This document shows, one piece after another, positions 8,869-17,634 of a stretch of DNA of 64,000 bases. Under the pieces are notes generated by a model. That model was not told where the DNA came from and did no database searches. It saw nothing but the letters and a program-made list of their open reading frames with translations. The translations under genes and the position numbers were made by a program. The stretch comes from Paraburkholderia lacunae (GTDB lineage Bacteria; Pseudomonadota; Gammaproteobacteria; Burkholderiales; Burkholderiaceae). The stretch spans positions 1 through 64,000 of the forward strand of contig NZ_QHKS01000035.1 in NCBI RefSeq assembly GCF_003353175.1. The letters are read 5' to 3'. Within the stretch, counting starts at the first letter, position 1. Every line of letters starts with the position of its first letter.

Positions 8869-9513
8869 ATGACTCCCTGGGAAATCCAAGGCACCGAACT
8901 GTTCAACTGCAATTGCTCGTACGGTTGCCCGTGCCAATTCAGCGCACTGCCGAACAACGGCTTCTGCGAAGCGATGGGCGCCATCTCGATCAGCAACGGT
9001 TACTACGGCGACGTGCGACTCGACGACCTCAACATCGCGGTCGTGTTTCAGTGGCCGGGACCGATCCACGAAGGCAAGGGCAAGTGCCAGCCGATCGTCG
9101 ACGAACGGGCCAGCCCAGAGCAACGCGATGCCATTCTGAAAATCATGACGGGGCAGGACACCGAGCCGTTCGCCACGGTATTCTCCGTATTCGCATCGAC
9201 GCTCGAGCAGGCATTCGATCCGATCTTTACGAAGATCGACTTCGATGTCGATGTCGATGCCAGACTCGGTCGGATTCATGTCGAGGGCGTATTCGACGTC
9301 GTCGGCGAACCGATCCGCAATCCGGTGACGGGCGACGAGCATCGCGTTCGGATCGACTTGCCGCACGGCTTCGAATACGAGCTTGCCGAGATCGGCTCCG
9401 GCACCAGCCGCTCGCACGGAAATATCGCCCTGGATCTCAAGGAGACTTACGCGCAGTTCGCGCGACTGCACATGAATAACAAAGGACTGATCCGGCATCG
9501 CGCTGCCGCATGA
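8869..9513 (+). CDS. DUF1326 domain-containing protein
   Basis: The 214-residue product begins WEIQGTELFNCNCSYGCPCQF. The early C-N-C-x-x-x-C-P-C cluster is the hallmark of DUF1326 proteins and suggests metal or redox chemistry. The middle contains FQWPGPIHEGKGKCQPIVDE and the C-terminus HMNNKGL; no transmembrane segment is visible. An AAGGAG site precedes the ATG. Its stop overlaps the start of the DUF2182 membrane-protein gene by four bases, implying translational coupling. The pair is a recurring combination in proteobacteria, so the two probably act together, but no function is established. Confidence 0.85.
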   Translation: MTPWEIQGTELFNCNCSYGCPCQFSALPNNGFCEAMGAISISNGYYGDVRLDDLNIAVVFQWPGPIHEGKGKCQPIVDERASPEQRDAILKIMTGQDTEPFATVFSVFASTLEQAFDPIFTKIDFDVDVDARLGRIHVEGVFDVVGEPIRNPVTGDEHRVRIDLPHGFEYELAEIGSGTSRSHGNIALDLKETYAQFARLHMNNKGLIRHRAAA

Positions 9514-10301
9514 GTAGCGTCGAAAACATCCTCGGACATGAGCGCGTCATCACCGCGCTCGGCATCGTCGCCGTCGTCGCGTTGTCGTGGGTCTACTTGT
9601 GGACGGGCGCCGGAATCGGCATGTCCGCGCTCGAGATGACGGTCGTCGCGCTGTTCCCGCATCGACTGGCAGACGGCGGCGGGGGAATGGATCCGTCGCT
9701 GCCGACCGTGATCCTCATGTGGTGGGTGATGATGATCGCGATGATGACGCCCAGCGCGGCGCCGCTCGTCCTGTTGTATCGACGCGTACTGCGGCGCCAC
9801 GACGCGATCGAGGCCAGGTCGGCCATCCCGTCGTTGTTTCTCCTGGCCGGTTACCTAAGCGCATGGCTGGGTTTCTCGATCTGCGCGGCATCGCTGCAGA
9901 AGGTGCTGCAACCGACCGGCCTCATTTCGGAAATGATGTTGTGGTCGAAGAGCGCGCCCCTTTCCGCGATCGTTCTGGCCGCGGCAGGCGCCTATCAGTT
10001 CTCGCCGCTCAAGCGCGCCTGCCTGACGCAGTGCCGTTCACCAGTGAATTTCCTCACCGCGCACTGGCGTCCTCGAGTCACAGGCAGTTTCCTGCTCGGA
10101 ATGCGTCATGGCATTTACTGCGTGGGCTGCTGTTGGCTGCTGATGGCGTTGTTGTTCGTCGGCGGCATCATGAATCTCGTCTGGATAGCCGCGCTGTCGC
10201 TGATCGTTTTCGTGGAAAAAATCCTGCCCGGCGGTGAACGTGTCGGCCGCGTGCTGGGCGTCGTGCTAATCGCCTGGGCAGGCGTCACCCTGCTGGTGTG
10301 A
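9510..10301 (+). CDS. DUF2182 integral membrane protein (putative metal-binding)
   Basis: The 263-residue product has about six or seven hydrophobic segments (for example ALGIVAVVALSWVYLW, MWWVMMIAMMTPSAAPLVLLY, LLAGYLSAWLGFSICAASL and GVVLIAWAGVTLLV). The signature W-W-V-M-M-I-A-M-M-T-P-S in the second segment, PLKRACLTQCRSP in a loop and MRHGIYCVGCCWLLM in a later segment are typical of DUF2182, described as predicted metal-binding membrane proteins because of these Met, Cys and His clusters. Its start lies within the 3' end of the DUF1326 gene (ATGA overlap). Confidence 0.85.
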   Translation: MSSVENILGHERVITALGIVAVVALSWVYLWTGAGIGMSALEMTVVALFPHRLADGGGGMDPSLPTVILMWWVMMIAMMTPSAAPLVLLYRRVLRRHDAIEARSAIPSLFLLAGYLSAWLGFSICAASLQKVLQPTGLISEMMLWSKSAPLSAIVLAAAGAYQFSPLKRACLTQCRSPVNFLTAHWRPRVTGSFLLGMRHGIYCVGCCWLLMALLFVGGIMNLVWIAALSLIVFVEKILPGGERVGRVLGVVLIAWAGVTLLV

Positions 10302-10913
10302 TCGGCTTTTCTCTTCTCACCCGGTCACTCAAATGACCGAACGAAGCCTCACTCAGCTTTTCAACTCTCTCGCTTCGATCATGGAGCAACCCGCACGCTT
10401 CGCGGCATGCGGTATTTCTCCGCTATCGCGAGCAACCAACGGTCCCAAACGCCACCTGGCACGCGAAAGCAACATCTGTTCGACGCTTTAAATAACGCCG
10501 ACGACGATAGCTGACCGCGGTCCCATAGATGCATCTCATGACGTCGCGAACCACTCCACACCCCCCTCCCACGCAGTCACATTTGGTCGGCAGATTGTCG
10601 CGCTAACCAACCAATCGAGCCTCCCGGCAGTTGGCATTCTGAATGACCGGTTCCAGAGAAATCGAACAAGCACTAACGACCCATCTCTGCTGTTGCAGGC
10701 ATCGCGCGCAAACGGCAGCTTATCTAGGTAGAACGGCCATCCTCGACTTCACCGCAGTCTGCACCTATTCCGCGGTTGCGGTTGTTCGAAGCTCCGGCCT
10801 GTTAAGCATTCTTTTCGGAAACCGGCGGTTCTTTAGTCGGCTTGACACCTTTGCCGACTACAATAGTGCGGTCACAGTCGGCGGTGGGACCACACCGCGA
10901 AAAGGATTGCGCC
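10302..10913. other. intergenic, nothing recognised apart from an imperfect promoter
   Basis: Over 600 bases without a supportable gene. Short frames on both strands have no ribosome sites. Near the right end TTGACA (10842) and TACAAT (10859) are present but only 11 bases apart, too close to work as a normal sigma-70 pair. They may still mark the promoter area of the DUF1330 gene. Confidence 0.35.
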
Positions 10914-11216
10914 ATGCCTGCCTACCTGATTGCCGATGTCGACGTAACAGACCCCGCCCTTTTTGAAGAGTACAAACGAGAAGTACCTGCTACTGAGGCG
11001 CGCTACGGCGGAAAATATTTGGGCCGTGGTGGACTAACCAAAGTTCTCGAAGGCGATTGGCAGCCGCATCGTCTCGTCATCGTCGAGTTCCCGGACATGG
11101 CTTCGTTAATGGCTTGGTATGACTCGCCAGAGTACGCCCGTCTCAAGGCGATCCGTGAAAGATGTGCGACGACAAGGATTATCGCGCTGGAAGGGGTTGC
11201 GGCCGTCCCGTCGTAG
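10914..11216 (+). CDS. DUF1330 domain-containing protein
   Basis: The 100-residue product MPAYLIADVDVTDP...YLGRGG...EGDWQPHRLVIVEFPD...WYDSPEYARLKAIRE is a complete DUF1330 protein of the ferredoxin-like dimeric alpha/beta-barrel superfamily. The conserved G-G-K-Y-L-x-R-G-G and W-x-x-S-x-x-Y motifs are present. I chose the internal ATG because it begins exactly where family homology begins; the 24 upstream codons do not resemble the family. A molecular function is not known for this family. Confidence 0.85.
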   Translation: MPAYLIADVDVTDPALFEEYKREVPATEARYGGKYLGRGGLTKVLEGDWQPHRLVIVEFPDMASLMAWYDSPEYARLKAIRERCATTRIIALEGVAAVPS

Positions 11217-11280
11217 TAAGTCGGTTTAGGCCGATGAGTTGCCGGTCGCAGTCGCCCGTCGAAAGGCGGTCCTTCCCTCG

Positions 11281-11320
11281 TGAACGGTCTTTCGCGGATC
11301 GATCGCGAAGGACCGTTCAT
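11281..11320. repeat. 40-base inverted repeat downstream of the DUF1330 gene
   Basis: TGAACGGTCTTTCGCGGATC (11281-11300) pairs with GATCGCGAAGGACCGTTCA just after it, with a one-base bulge and one wobble position and almost no loop. There is no following U-tract. It could act as a 3' hairpin for the DUF1330 transcript, or it may be part of a dispersed intergenic palindrome; the surrounding 11216-11440 bases are rich in similar short inverted motifs. Confidence 0.45.
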
Positions 11321-11517
11321 GGCCGAACCCGGTCCGACGCATATGTCGATCGATCGCTGATCGCAGCAGGTATGCGAAAGGCATAAAGCGACCCACAGGG
11401 GACGGCCGAGGCGCTCGATACCGGACATACGAACCCATTGCGGTACGCGGGTAGCCTGGAAGCTCGCCTCACGTAAGAAATATGTCTGCCGGTCGGACAC
11501 AGAATTCCTCACGACCA

Positions 11518-12261
11518 CTACAAGGATGTCGGCGCCGTTTTCGCGGCTGCTTGCAGGATCTTCGCCAATGCTTTTGGATTGCCAAGTCGGGCCGTTGGGC
11601 CGGCAACCGATATCGCTCCGCGAACCCGTTCTCCGCTCATCACCGGCACCGCAACGCAAGTCAGGCCGTCAATCAGCTCTTCGTCATCCAACGCATATCC
11701 TTGCTTGCGGATTTGCGCCAGTTCTGCCTGAAGCTGCTCTTTTTCAATGATCGTGTTTCGCGTGAATCGTTCCAGTCCATGATCGCAAATTCGCGAAAGC
11801 AAACTCGCTTCTGTCGAAGCAAGCAGGACCTTGCCCACACCGGTTGCATGTAGCGGTCCGCGCCAGCCGATCTGGGAAAACATGCGAATCGGATGCGGAG
11901 AATCGACTTTCGCAAGGTAGACGACGCGATCACCATCGAGTACGGCAAAGTGAGCCGTTTCACCCGTTTCATTCACCAGATGATGCAACAGCGGCATCAT
12001 TCGCTCAGCCAGAGCCGCCTGCGCGCTCGCACCAGCCCCACCGAAGAGCCCTGTAAGGCGGAAGCTGAGCCGATACGTCTTGTCTTCCTGGATGACCCAT
12101 TCTCGTTGTGCCAACGTTTTGAGCAACCGGTAAACCGTCGCCCGCGGCAGGTCGAGGGACTGCGCCATCTGGCTGACGCTAACGACATTCGCCGAACCGG
12201 CCAGCAACTCGACGAGACGGATCGCGTGCTCAACGCTATTGACCGTCGCGATTTCACCCAT
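11518..12261 (-). CDS. IclR-family transcriptional regulator
   Basis: The 247-residue product has the two IclR domains: an N-terminal winged helix-turn-helix (VNSVEHAIRLVELLAG, then VSQMAQSLDLPRATVYRLLK) and a C-terminal effector-binding domain with MRRxLHHLVNETGETAHF-like, GWRGPLHATGVGKVLLA, CVAVPVMSGE and RGAISVAGP segments. The start at 12261 gives normal family length; the 41 codons upstream in frame run through the operator region and look non-coding. The gene is divergent from the nitrilase gene across 122 bases that contain a tandem repeat, so it very probably controls that operon and itself. Confidence 0.9.
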   Translation of the reverse strand: MGEIATVNSVEHAIRLVELLAGSANVVSVSQMAQSLDLPRATVYRLLKTLAQREWVIQEDKTYRLSFRLTGLFGGAGASAQAALAERMMPLLHHLVNETGETAHFAVLDGDRVVYLAKVDSPHPIRMFSQIGWRGPLHATGVGKVLLASTEASLLSRICDHGLERFTRNTIIEKEQLQAELAQIRKQGYALDDEELIDGLTCVAVPVMSGERVRGAISVAGPTARLGNPKALAKILQAAAKTAPTSL

Positions 12262-12331
12262 CACCTCTCTCCTCAGCAGTTGTACGAAGACGAACACGCA
12301 TCGCTTGCCCAGAATCGGGTAAGCGACTATG

Positions 12332-12369
12332 ATGTTCATTATAGATACTAACATGTTCACTATAGATAC
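12332..12369. promoter_or_regulatory. tandem 17-base direct repeat, probable IclR-type operator overlapping the nitrilase promoter
   Basis: ATGTTCATTATAGATAC (12332-12348) is repeated with one change as ATGTTCACTATAGATAC (12353-12369). The repeats start 21 bases apart, two helical turns, so two regulator units would bind the same face of DNA. Each copy contains a TATAGAT sequence that resembles a -10 element. The nitrilase ribosome site AAGGAGG follows immediately (12372-12378), so occupancy could block transcription of the nitrilase operon. Confidence 0.65.
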
Positions 12370-12383
12370 ACAAGGAGGCGGCA

Positions 12384-13349
12384 ATGAGTGAGTCGAACAT
12401 GGGAACGCCGTGGACCGCTTCGGTCATCCAGGGAACACCGGTTCCTTTTGACCAGCGCCGAACTTTGGAAAAAGTTGAAGATCTGGTTGCATCTGCTGTG
12501 TCCCGAGGCGCCAAGCTGGTCGTTTTCCCGGAAGCGTTCGTGGGTGGTTATCCCAAGGGGCATGCATTTGGATCGTACGTCGGCGGACGCAGCGACGAAG
12601 GAAGGGATGCCTATCGCGAGTATTGGGAATCGGCGATCGATGTACCGGGGCCGTGCGTCGACGATCTCGGCGCGATTGCGGGGCGTCACGGCGTTCATAT
12701 GGTGATCGGCGTTATCGAACGCGATGCGGGAACCCTCTATTGCTGCGTCCTCTTTTTCGGTCCGACTGGGGATTTTCTTGGCAAACACCGCAAGCTGATG
12801 CCGACCGGTGCCGAACGTCTTATCTGGGGTTATGGCGACGGCTCAACCATGCCTGTGCTGGACACCGCACTTGGAAAGCTCGGCGCGGTGATCTGCTGGG
12901 AGAACTACATGCCTTTGATGCGCACCGCCATGTATGCGAAGGGAATTCAGCTCTACTGCGCACCGACGGCCGATTCCAGGCCGACGTGGGTCGCGTCAAT
13001 GCAACACATTGCCATCGAAGGTCGATGCTATGTACTTACAAGCAATCAGTTTCTCCGGCGAGGCGATTTTCCTGACACTTATGCGAGTCTGTTCGGAGAC
13101 GATCCCGAAGCGGTGGTTCAGGCTGGGGGTAGCTGCATCATCGATCCATTTGGACGAATCCTTGCAGGTCCCGCGTTTGGCGAAGAAACCATTCTCACAG
13201 CAGAAATAGATCTGCGAAATATTGCACGTGGCAAGTTTGATTTTGATGTAACGGGCCATTACAGCCGCCCTGACGTATTTCGCCTGACGGTTGACGAGCG
13301 TCGTCAGGCGCCGGTGACTATCATCCCTTCGGAGGATCTGCTCAAATGA
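12384..13349 (+). CDS. nitrilase (carbon-nitrogen hydrolase superfamily)
   Basis: The 321-residue product contains the Glu-Lys-Cys triad of nitrilases: VVFPEAFVGGYPKG (Glu), GKHRKLMPTGAERLIWGYGD (Lys) and AVICWENYMPLMRTAMY (Cys). These sequences around the triad are those of true nitrilases, which convert R-CN to the carboxylic acid and ammonia, rather than amidases. Length is normal. The ATG follows AAGGAGG. The downstream dehydratase gene overlaps by four bases (ATGA), so the two are co-transcribed and translationally coupled. A nitrile made from an amino acid, such as beta-cyanoalanine, would fit with a PLP partner, but the substrate is not evident from sequence. Confidence 0.9.
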   Translation: MSESNMGTPWTASVIQGTPVPFDQRRTLEKVEDLVASAVSRGAKLVVFPEAFVGGYPKGHAFGSYVGGRSDEGRDAYREYWESAIDVPGPCVDDLGAIAGRHGVHMVIGVIERDAGTLYCCVLFFGPTGDFLGKHRKLMPTGAERLIWGYGDGSTMPVLDTALGKLGAVICWENYMPLMRTAMYAKGIQLYCAPTADSRPTWVASMQHIAIEGRCYVLTSNQFLRRGDFPDTYASLFGDDPEAVVQAGGSCIIDPFGRILAGPAFGEETILTAEIDLRNIARGKFDFDVTGHYSRPDVFRLTVDERRQAPVTIIPSEDLLK

Positions 13350-14272
13350 TCACAAAAGACGACATCCGGGTGGCCGCGCAGCGTATCGCCCCGTACATTC
13401 GTACCACGCCCGTTATCCAGCTGGAGGCCGGTTGGTTCGACGTTCCTGGCGACACTTTCCTGAAGCTCGAATCCCTTCAGGTCACAGGCTCGTTCAAGCC
13501 ACGAGGTGCTTTCAATCGTTTGCTCAGCGAGCCTATTCCGCCTGCGGGCATTATCGCGGCCTCTGGAGGAAACCACGGTATCGCCGTCGCATACGCAGCG
13601 CAAAAGCTAGGCGTCCGTGCGGAGATCTATGTGCCGAGCCTTGCGACCGCGCTCAAACGCAAGATGCTGACGGATCTCGGTGCGCAAGTTGTTGTAGCCG
13701 GAAATACCTATGTCGAGGCACTCGCTGCTAGCGAAGCTCGGGCCGCTGAATCGGGAGCGCTTAACGTGCATGCGTTCGACAATGCCGCTACTGTCGCAGG
13801 ACAAGGCACGATTGCGATCGAACTCGACGCGCAGTTGCCGGACATCGACACAGTGCTAGTTTCAGTGGGCGGTGGCGGATTTATTGGCGGTATCGCAGCG
13901 TGGTTTTCCGGACGCGTAAAAGTCGTCGCTGTCGAACCGAAGAACTGCCCGACGCTAAACCGCGCGTTGCAGGCTCGCGTGCCCGTCGACGTCGAGACAG
14001 GGGGCATTGCCGCGGATTCTCTTGGGTGCAGGCGTATCGGTAAAGTGCCTTTTTCCGTTCTCCTTCCAGCCGTGAGCGACTCCGTGCTGGTGTCGGACGA
14101 GCAGATTCGCGATGCGCAAAGGGTTCTATGGGAAAAGCTCAGGATTGGCTCGGAGCCCGGAGGCGCAACCGCTTTCGCGGCTCTGGTTTCGGGCGCTTAT
14201 GTCCGCTCGCCCGGTGAGAAAATAGCCGTGGTCATCTGCGGAGGGAACGCTGATCCAGCGTCGTTCGCGTAA
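13346..14272 (+). CDS. threonine/serine dehydratase-like PLP enzyme (fold type II)
   Basis: The 308-residue product shows LKLESLQVTGSFKPRGAFN, where the lysine of SFKPRGA binds PLP; AASGGNHGIAVAYAA, the asparagine loop; VSVGGGGFIGGIAAWF, the glycine-rich phosphate loop; and VVICGGNADP at the end. It lacks the C-terminal ACT regulatory domain of biosynthetic IlvA, so it resembles catabolic threonine dehydratases or serine racemase-like enzymes. Start overlaps the nitrilase stop by four bases. Together the two genes may process a nitrile-bearing or beta-substituted amino acid; that is inference from linkage. Confidence 0.88.
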   Translation: MITKDDIRVAAQRIAPYIRTTPVIQLEAGWFDVPGDTFLKLESLQVTGSFKPRGAFNRLLSEPIPPAGIIAASGGNHGIAVAYAAQKLGVRAEIYVPSLATALKRKMLTDLGAQVVVAGNTYVEALAASEARAAESGALNVHAFDNAATVAGQGTIAIELDAQLPDIDTVLVSVGGGGFIGGIAAWFSGRVKVVAVEPKNCPTLNRALQARVPVDVETGGIAADSLGCRRIGKVPFSVLLPAVSDSVLVSDEQIRDAQRVLWEKLRIGSEPGGATAFAALVSGAYVRSPGEKIAVVICGGNADPASFA

Positions 14273-14743
14273 GAAGCATCCATACTACATGGGCTTCAGC
14301 GATCTGCCTGATGGGTGTCTGGACCATGCCCTTTGTCTGTGAGTGACGGCCGTTGATCCGAGGTTGATTGCTAACGATCCAGGCACCGATGCCGAATGGC
14401 CGCACGGAGACCTTGCCTTGCCGCTAATTTATTGTCGCAACGGAGACAGATTTATTGCGGTCTACGCCAGCTCAATATCAGCGAATGGGAGTGCCAGCCC
14501 GAAACGCAAATCGGGTCGAGCCGGAAGCGTGTTTCGTGCACCGGGCGGAATGTGACCCGCCTGGCGACCATTTGGGAAGCGTCGCCAAAATAGGCATAAA
14601 GTTATCAACAGAGTGCTGCGCCGAAGCTACGCGTTGTGAGTGCTCAGCCCCGCTCGGCGGCATTTCCTGTTTTGCCCGAGAATTGCCAGGAGATCGCGGG
14701 CAGCTACTACGTCCCTGAAGGGACGCGTGTAGGAGGTATACGC
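14273..14743. other. intergenic, nothing recognised
   Basis: About 470 bases with no supported gene. The frame of the following Rieske gene is open back to 14636, but those 36 codons lack family resemblance and a ribosome site. No terminator hairpin was recognised for the nitrilase operon. Confidence 0.4.
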
Positions 14744-16525
14744 ATGGATGCACCGAACAAGGAATTCGTGCTCGTGGGAAGCCTTGAAGAGTTGAAGGCG
14801 AAGGGGCGGCTGGTTGTGGAAGGTCGCCATCGTCCGATCCTCGTCATCTACGACCGCGGGCGCGTCTTCGCCCTCGACAATCGTTGCCCGCACATGGGCT
14901 TCCCGCTCGAGCGCGGCAGCGTCGAGGACGGCATCTTGACCTGTCATTGGCACCACGCCCGCTTCGACCTCGAAAGCGGCTGCACCTTCGACCTGTGGGC
15001 GGACGATATACCGAGCTGCGCGGTCGAGGTACGCAATGGCGATGTCTGGGTAACGACCACGTTCGGTCATCCCGATCCCGCGGCGCACTGGCGTCAGCGG
15101 CTTGCGGACGGCCTCGCACACGACCTCGATCTCGTCATCGCCAAGGCCGTGCATGGTCAACTCGCGGCCGACCTGCCGATGGCCGATATTGTGCGGCAGG
15201 TAGCGCTGTTCGGGGCGCACAACCGCGACGGCTGGGGCGTCGGCCTCACGATACTGACGGCACTGGCTAATCTCTTCCCCATGCTGTCAGAGGACGAAGC
15301 CTATCTTGCCCTGTTCCACGGAGCGCGCCGCGTGGCGGCGGACTGTGACGGCGAGGCGCCGCGGCGAGAACGTACGCCGCTTGGAAGCCGGCCGGAGCCG
15401 GCCGCACTCAAGCGCTGGCTGCGCCTTTGGACAGATGTGCGCCATCGCGAGGCGGCTGAGCGCACCCTGCTGACGGCGATTGCGGCCGGTGCCTCGCCAG
15501 CTGTGCTCGCCGATGCCCTGCTTTCGGCCGGGACCGAAAGAGCGTTTGCCGACACCGGTCATTCGCTCGACTTCATCAACAAGACCTTCGAGTGCCTCGA
15601 CCTGATCGGTTGGGAGCACGCGCCAGCTTTGCTGCCTACTATCGTCGGCCAGATGGTGGCCGCCCGTGGCGCGGAGGAATCGACCGCCTGGCGCCAGCCC
15701 GTTGATCTTGTCGCGCTGTGTGAGGAATCGGCCAGCCAATTGCGGGAACTGTTCACTGCCGCGCGCACCTTGCACGGATGGTCGCACCACGCGGCGCTCA
15801 CCCAAGAGTTGCTCGGAGACGATCCAGCTAAGATCATTGCTGCGCTGAAGGCGGCGATCCGCGCAGGCGCCGCTCCTGCCGACATGGGACGATCCCTCGC
15901 TTACGGAGCGGCGCTGCGGGTGGCCCGCTTCGGCAATGCCAACGAGCACGCCGACTGGGAGACGGCGCACCACGTCTTCACCTACGCTAACGCGGTCCAC
16001 CAGATGCTCAAGCGGATCGGGACCGCCGACATCGACAGTCACGTCACAGCCGTGCGCGCCATCATGCACGGAGCCATGGCGCTCTACCTCGCTCGCTATC
16101 TGAATGTGCCCCCGGCCCGCATCCCAGGCGAGGACAGCGACCAGCCCGACGAACTCCCTGCCGATGTGGAGAAAATCCGCACCGCCTTGCTCGATGCCTT
16201 CGACAAGCAGCGACAGGTCGATCTTGCGGCAAGGCTGGTGGCGCGACATCTCACGCTCGGCCATTCGCCACAAGCGCTGATCGCCACGCTTGCCCTTGCG
16301 GTGCTGCGCGAAGATGCAGGCTTCCATGCCTATCAGATGCTGGAGGCTGGGGTCCGGCAGTTTACCGCGTGGGGCAATACTCGCGAGGGCCGGCACGTTC
16401 TCATTGCGGTCGCCCGCTATCTCGCAGCCCATTCACCGACCGAACGCGGGGCGCCGCAGACGGCGGACATCGCCCGGCGCTTGATGCGGGGCGTCGCCCT
16501 CCATGAGGGGGCTGGAGCATCGTGA
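14744..16525 (+). CDS. Rieske [2Fe-2S] protein with long helical C-terminal domain
   Basis: The 593-residue product starts after AGGAGG (14731-14736). Residues about 5-105 form a Rieske ferredoxin domain with both cluster motifs, CPHMGF and CHWHHARFD, giving two Cys and two His ligands for a 2Fe-2S centre. The remaining ~480 residues are almost entirely predicted helix, rich in Ala, Leu and Arg, with several His-containing stretches (HGARRV, LHGWSHHAAL, YANAVHQML, MHGAMALYLARYL) and no recognised catalytic domain or membrane segment. The His-rich helices could build a metal or substrate pocket fed by the Rieske centre. Standard Rieske oxygenases have a different, mixed alpha/beta C-terminus with a 2-His-1-Asp motif, which I do not find. 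No reductase gene is adjacent. Confidence 0.75.
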   Translation: MDAPNKEFVLVGSLEELKAKGRLVVEGRHRPILVIYDRGRVFALDNRCPHMGFPLERGSVEDGILTCHWHHARFDLESGCTFDLWADDIPSCAVEVRNGDVWVTTTFGHPDPAAHWRQRLADGLAHDLDLVIAKAVHGQLAADLPMADIVRQVALFGAHNRDGWGVGLTILTALANLFPMLSEDEAYLALFHGARRVAADCDGEAPRRERTPLGSRPEPAALKRWLRLWTDVRHREAAERTLLTAIAAGASPAVLADALLSAGTERAFADTGHSLDFINKTFECLDLIGWEHAPALLPTIVGQMVAARGAEESTAWRQPVDLVALCEESASQLRELFTAARTLHGWSHHAALTQELLGDDPAKIIAALKAAIRAGAAPADMGRSLAYGAALRVARFGNANEHADWETAHHVFTYANAVHQMLKRIGTADIDSHVTAVRAIMHGAMALYLARYLNVPPARIPGEDSDQPDELPADVEKIRTALLDAFDKQRQVDLAARLVARHLTLGHSPQALIATLALAVLREDAGFHAYQMLEAGVRQFTAWGNTREGRHVLIAVARYLAAHSPTERGAPQTADIARRLMRGVALHEGAGAS

Positions 16526-16918
16526 CAACGCGTGCCGGTCATCGATGTCTGCAACGGCTCGGCAGGCGAACCCTCGCGCGCCCGCCGTCGTGCGGTGTCA
16601 TCGCAGTATCACGACGCGTTGCGGCAAAGCGGCACCTGTAGCGAGAACGGGTGCTCGCGCCGACGCATGGGTGTCGGGCGACGAGGAAGGCGCTTGACGA
16701 CCCCAAGCGGTCGTCGCCGGAACCGATGGCAATGGCAGATGTTGGCGGGAAACCGGTCAACTGGATGCTCCGCCAGGAAAGACCTCCATCTTCCCTCCGA
16801 TGGATACACGCTGAATTGTCGATAAATCGGGTATTCCCAAATCCGCGCAAATCGGTAATCTGCGAGGTTTCAGTGAACGAAAAGTCTCGCCGCCTGAATG
16901 CAACCATTCGGATCCTCC
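16526..16918. other. intergenic, nothing recognised
   Basis: Nearly 400 bases without a supportable gene. Codon composition of the short frames is irregular. The right end (16800-16900) is more AT-rich and probably holds the promoter of the YdeI-like gene. Confidence 0.35.
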
Positions 16919-17488
16919 ATGACTGAGCCTCGTCTGACATTCCTTGACCAGAATGAATGGGAAAACTGGTTGACGCAAAACGGCGGTACCTCGACCGGGA
17001 TATGGCTGCGCCTTGCCAAAAAGGGCGCCGGGCAGCCAACCTTGACTTACGAACAGGCGCTGGAAAGTGCCCTGTGTCATGGCTGGATCGACGGTCACAA
17101 ACAGACTGAAAGTGAAGAATACTGGTTGCAACGCTTCACTCGACGCTCCGCAAAAAGTATCTGGTCCAGGCTCAACAAAGACCGGGCCGAAGCGCTGATC
17201 GCCGCACACAGAATGCTTCCTCCGGGCATGCGAGAAATCGAGAAAGCCAAAGAGGATGGCCGCTGGGAGACTGCCTATACGTCGGCCAGCAACTCGGTCG
17301 TGCCGGACGACCTGCAGGCCGCACTGGATGCCAATCCCAAGGCCCGCGCGTTCTTTGCGACGCTGAACGGCCGAAACCGCTACGCCATCCTGTTTCGGAT
17401 ACAAAATGCCAAAAAGCCCGCAACACGGGTGCGCAAGATTGAGGAGTTCATCGGCATGCTGAATCGCGGCGAAACCATTTATCCCTAG
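16919..17488 (+). CDS. YdeI/OmpD-associated family protein
   Basis: The 189-residue product has the YdeI-like layout: an N-terminal FLDQNEWENWLTQNGGTSTG IWLRLAKKG segment, TYEQALESALCHGWIDGH with the conserved C-x-G-W-I-D-G, QRFTRRSAKSIWS and a C-terminal helical tail that includes RIEEF-like KIEEFIGMLNRGETIYP. Proteins of this family are small cytoplasmic proteins sometimes annotated as bacteriocin-protection proteins; the biochemical role is unsettled. The ATG at 16919 matches the family N-terminus; seven upstream codons were discarded. It has no operon partner. Confidence 0.85.
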   Translation: MTEPRLTFLDQNEWENWLTQNGGTSTGIWLRLAKKGAGQPTLTYEQALESALCHGWIDGHKQTESEEYWLQRFTRRSAKSIWSRLNKDRAEALIAAHRMLPPGMREIEKAKEDGRWETAYTSASNSVVPDDLQAALDANPKARAFFATLNGRNRYAILFRIQNAKKPATRVRKIEEFIGMLNRGETIYP

Positions 17489-17634
17489 ACCAGGAAGTTC
17501 GACAGGCGACGAACGTCGCCGGACGATGCCGCGCTCAGGGCGGGCAACCCGCAGCGCTCTCCACGCCTCAGCGCTGGCGAGCGTCGATCAATGCTGGCTT
17601 ACGGTTTATTTATCTCTTTGGCCGCTATTCGCGC

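Noticed and set aside
10842..10864. TTGACA and TACAAT as a sigma-70 promoter for the DUF1330 gene
   Set aside because: Spacer is only 11 bases, far from the 16-18 needed.
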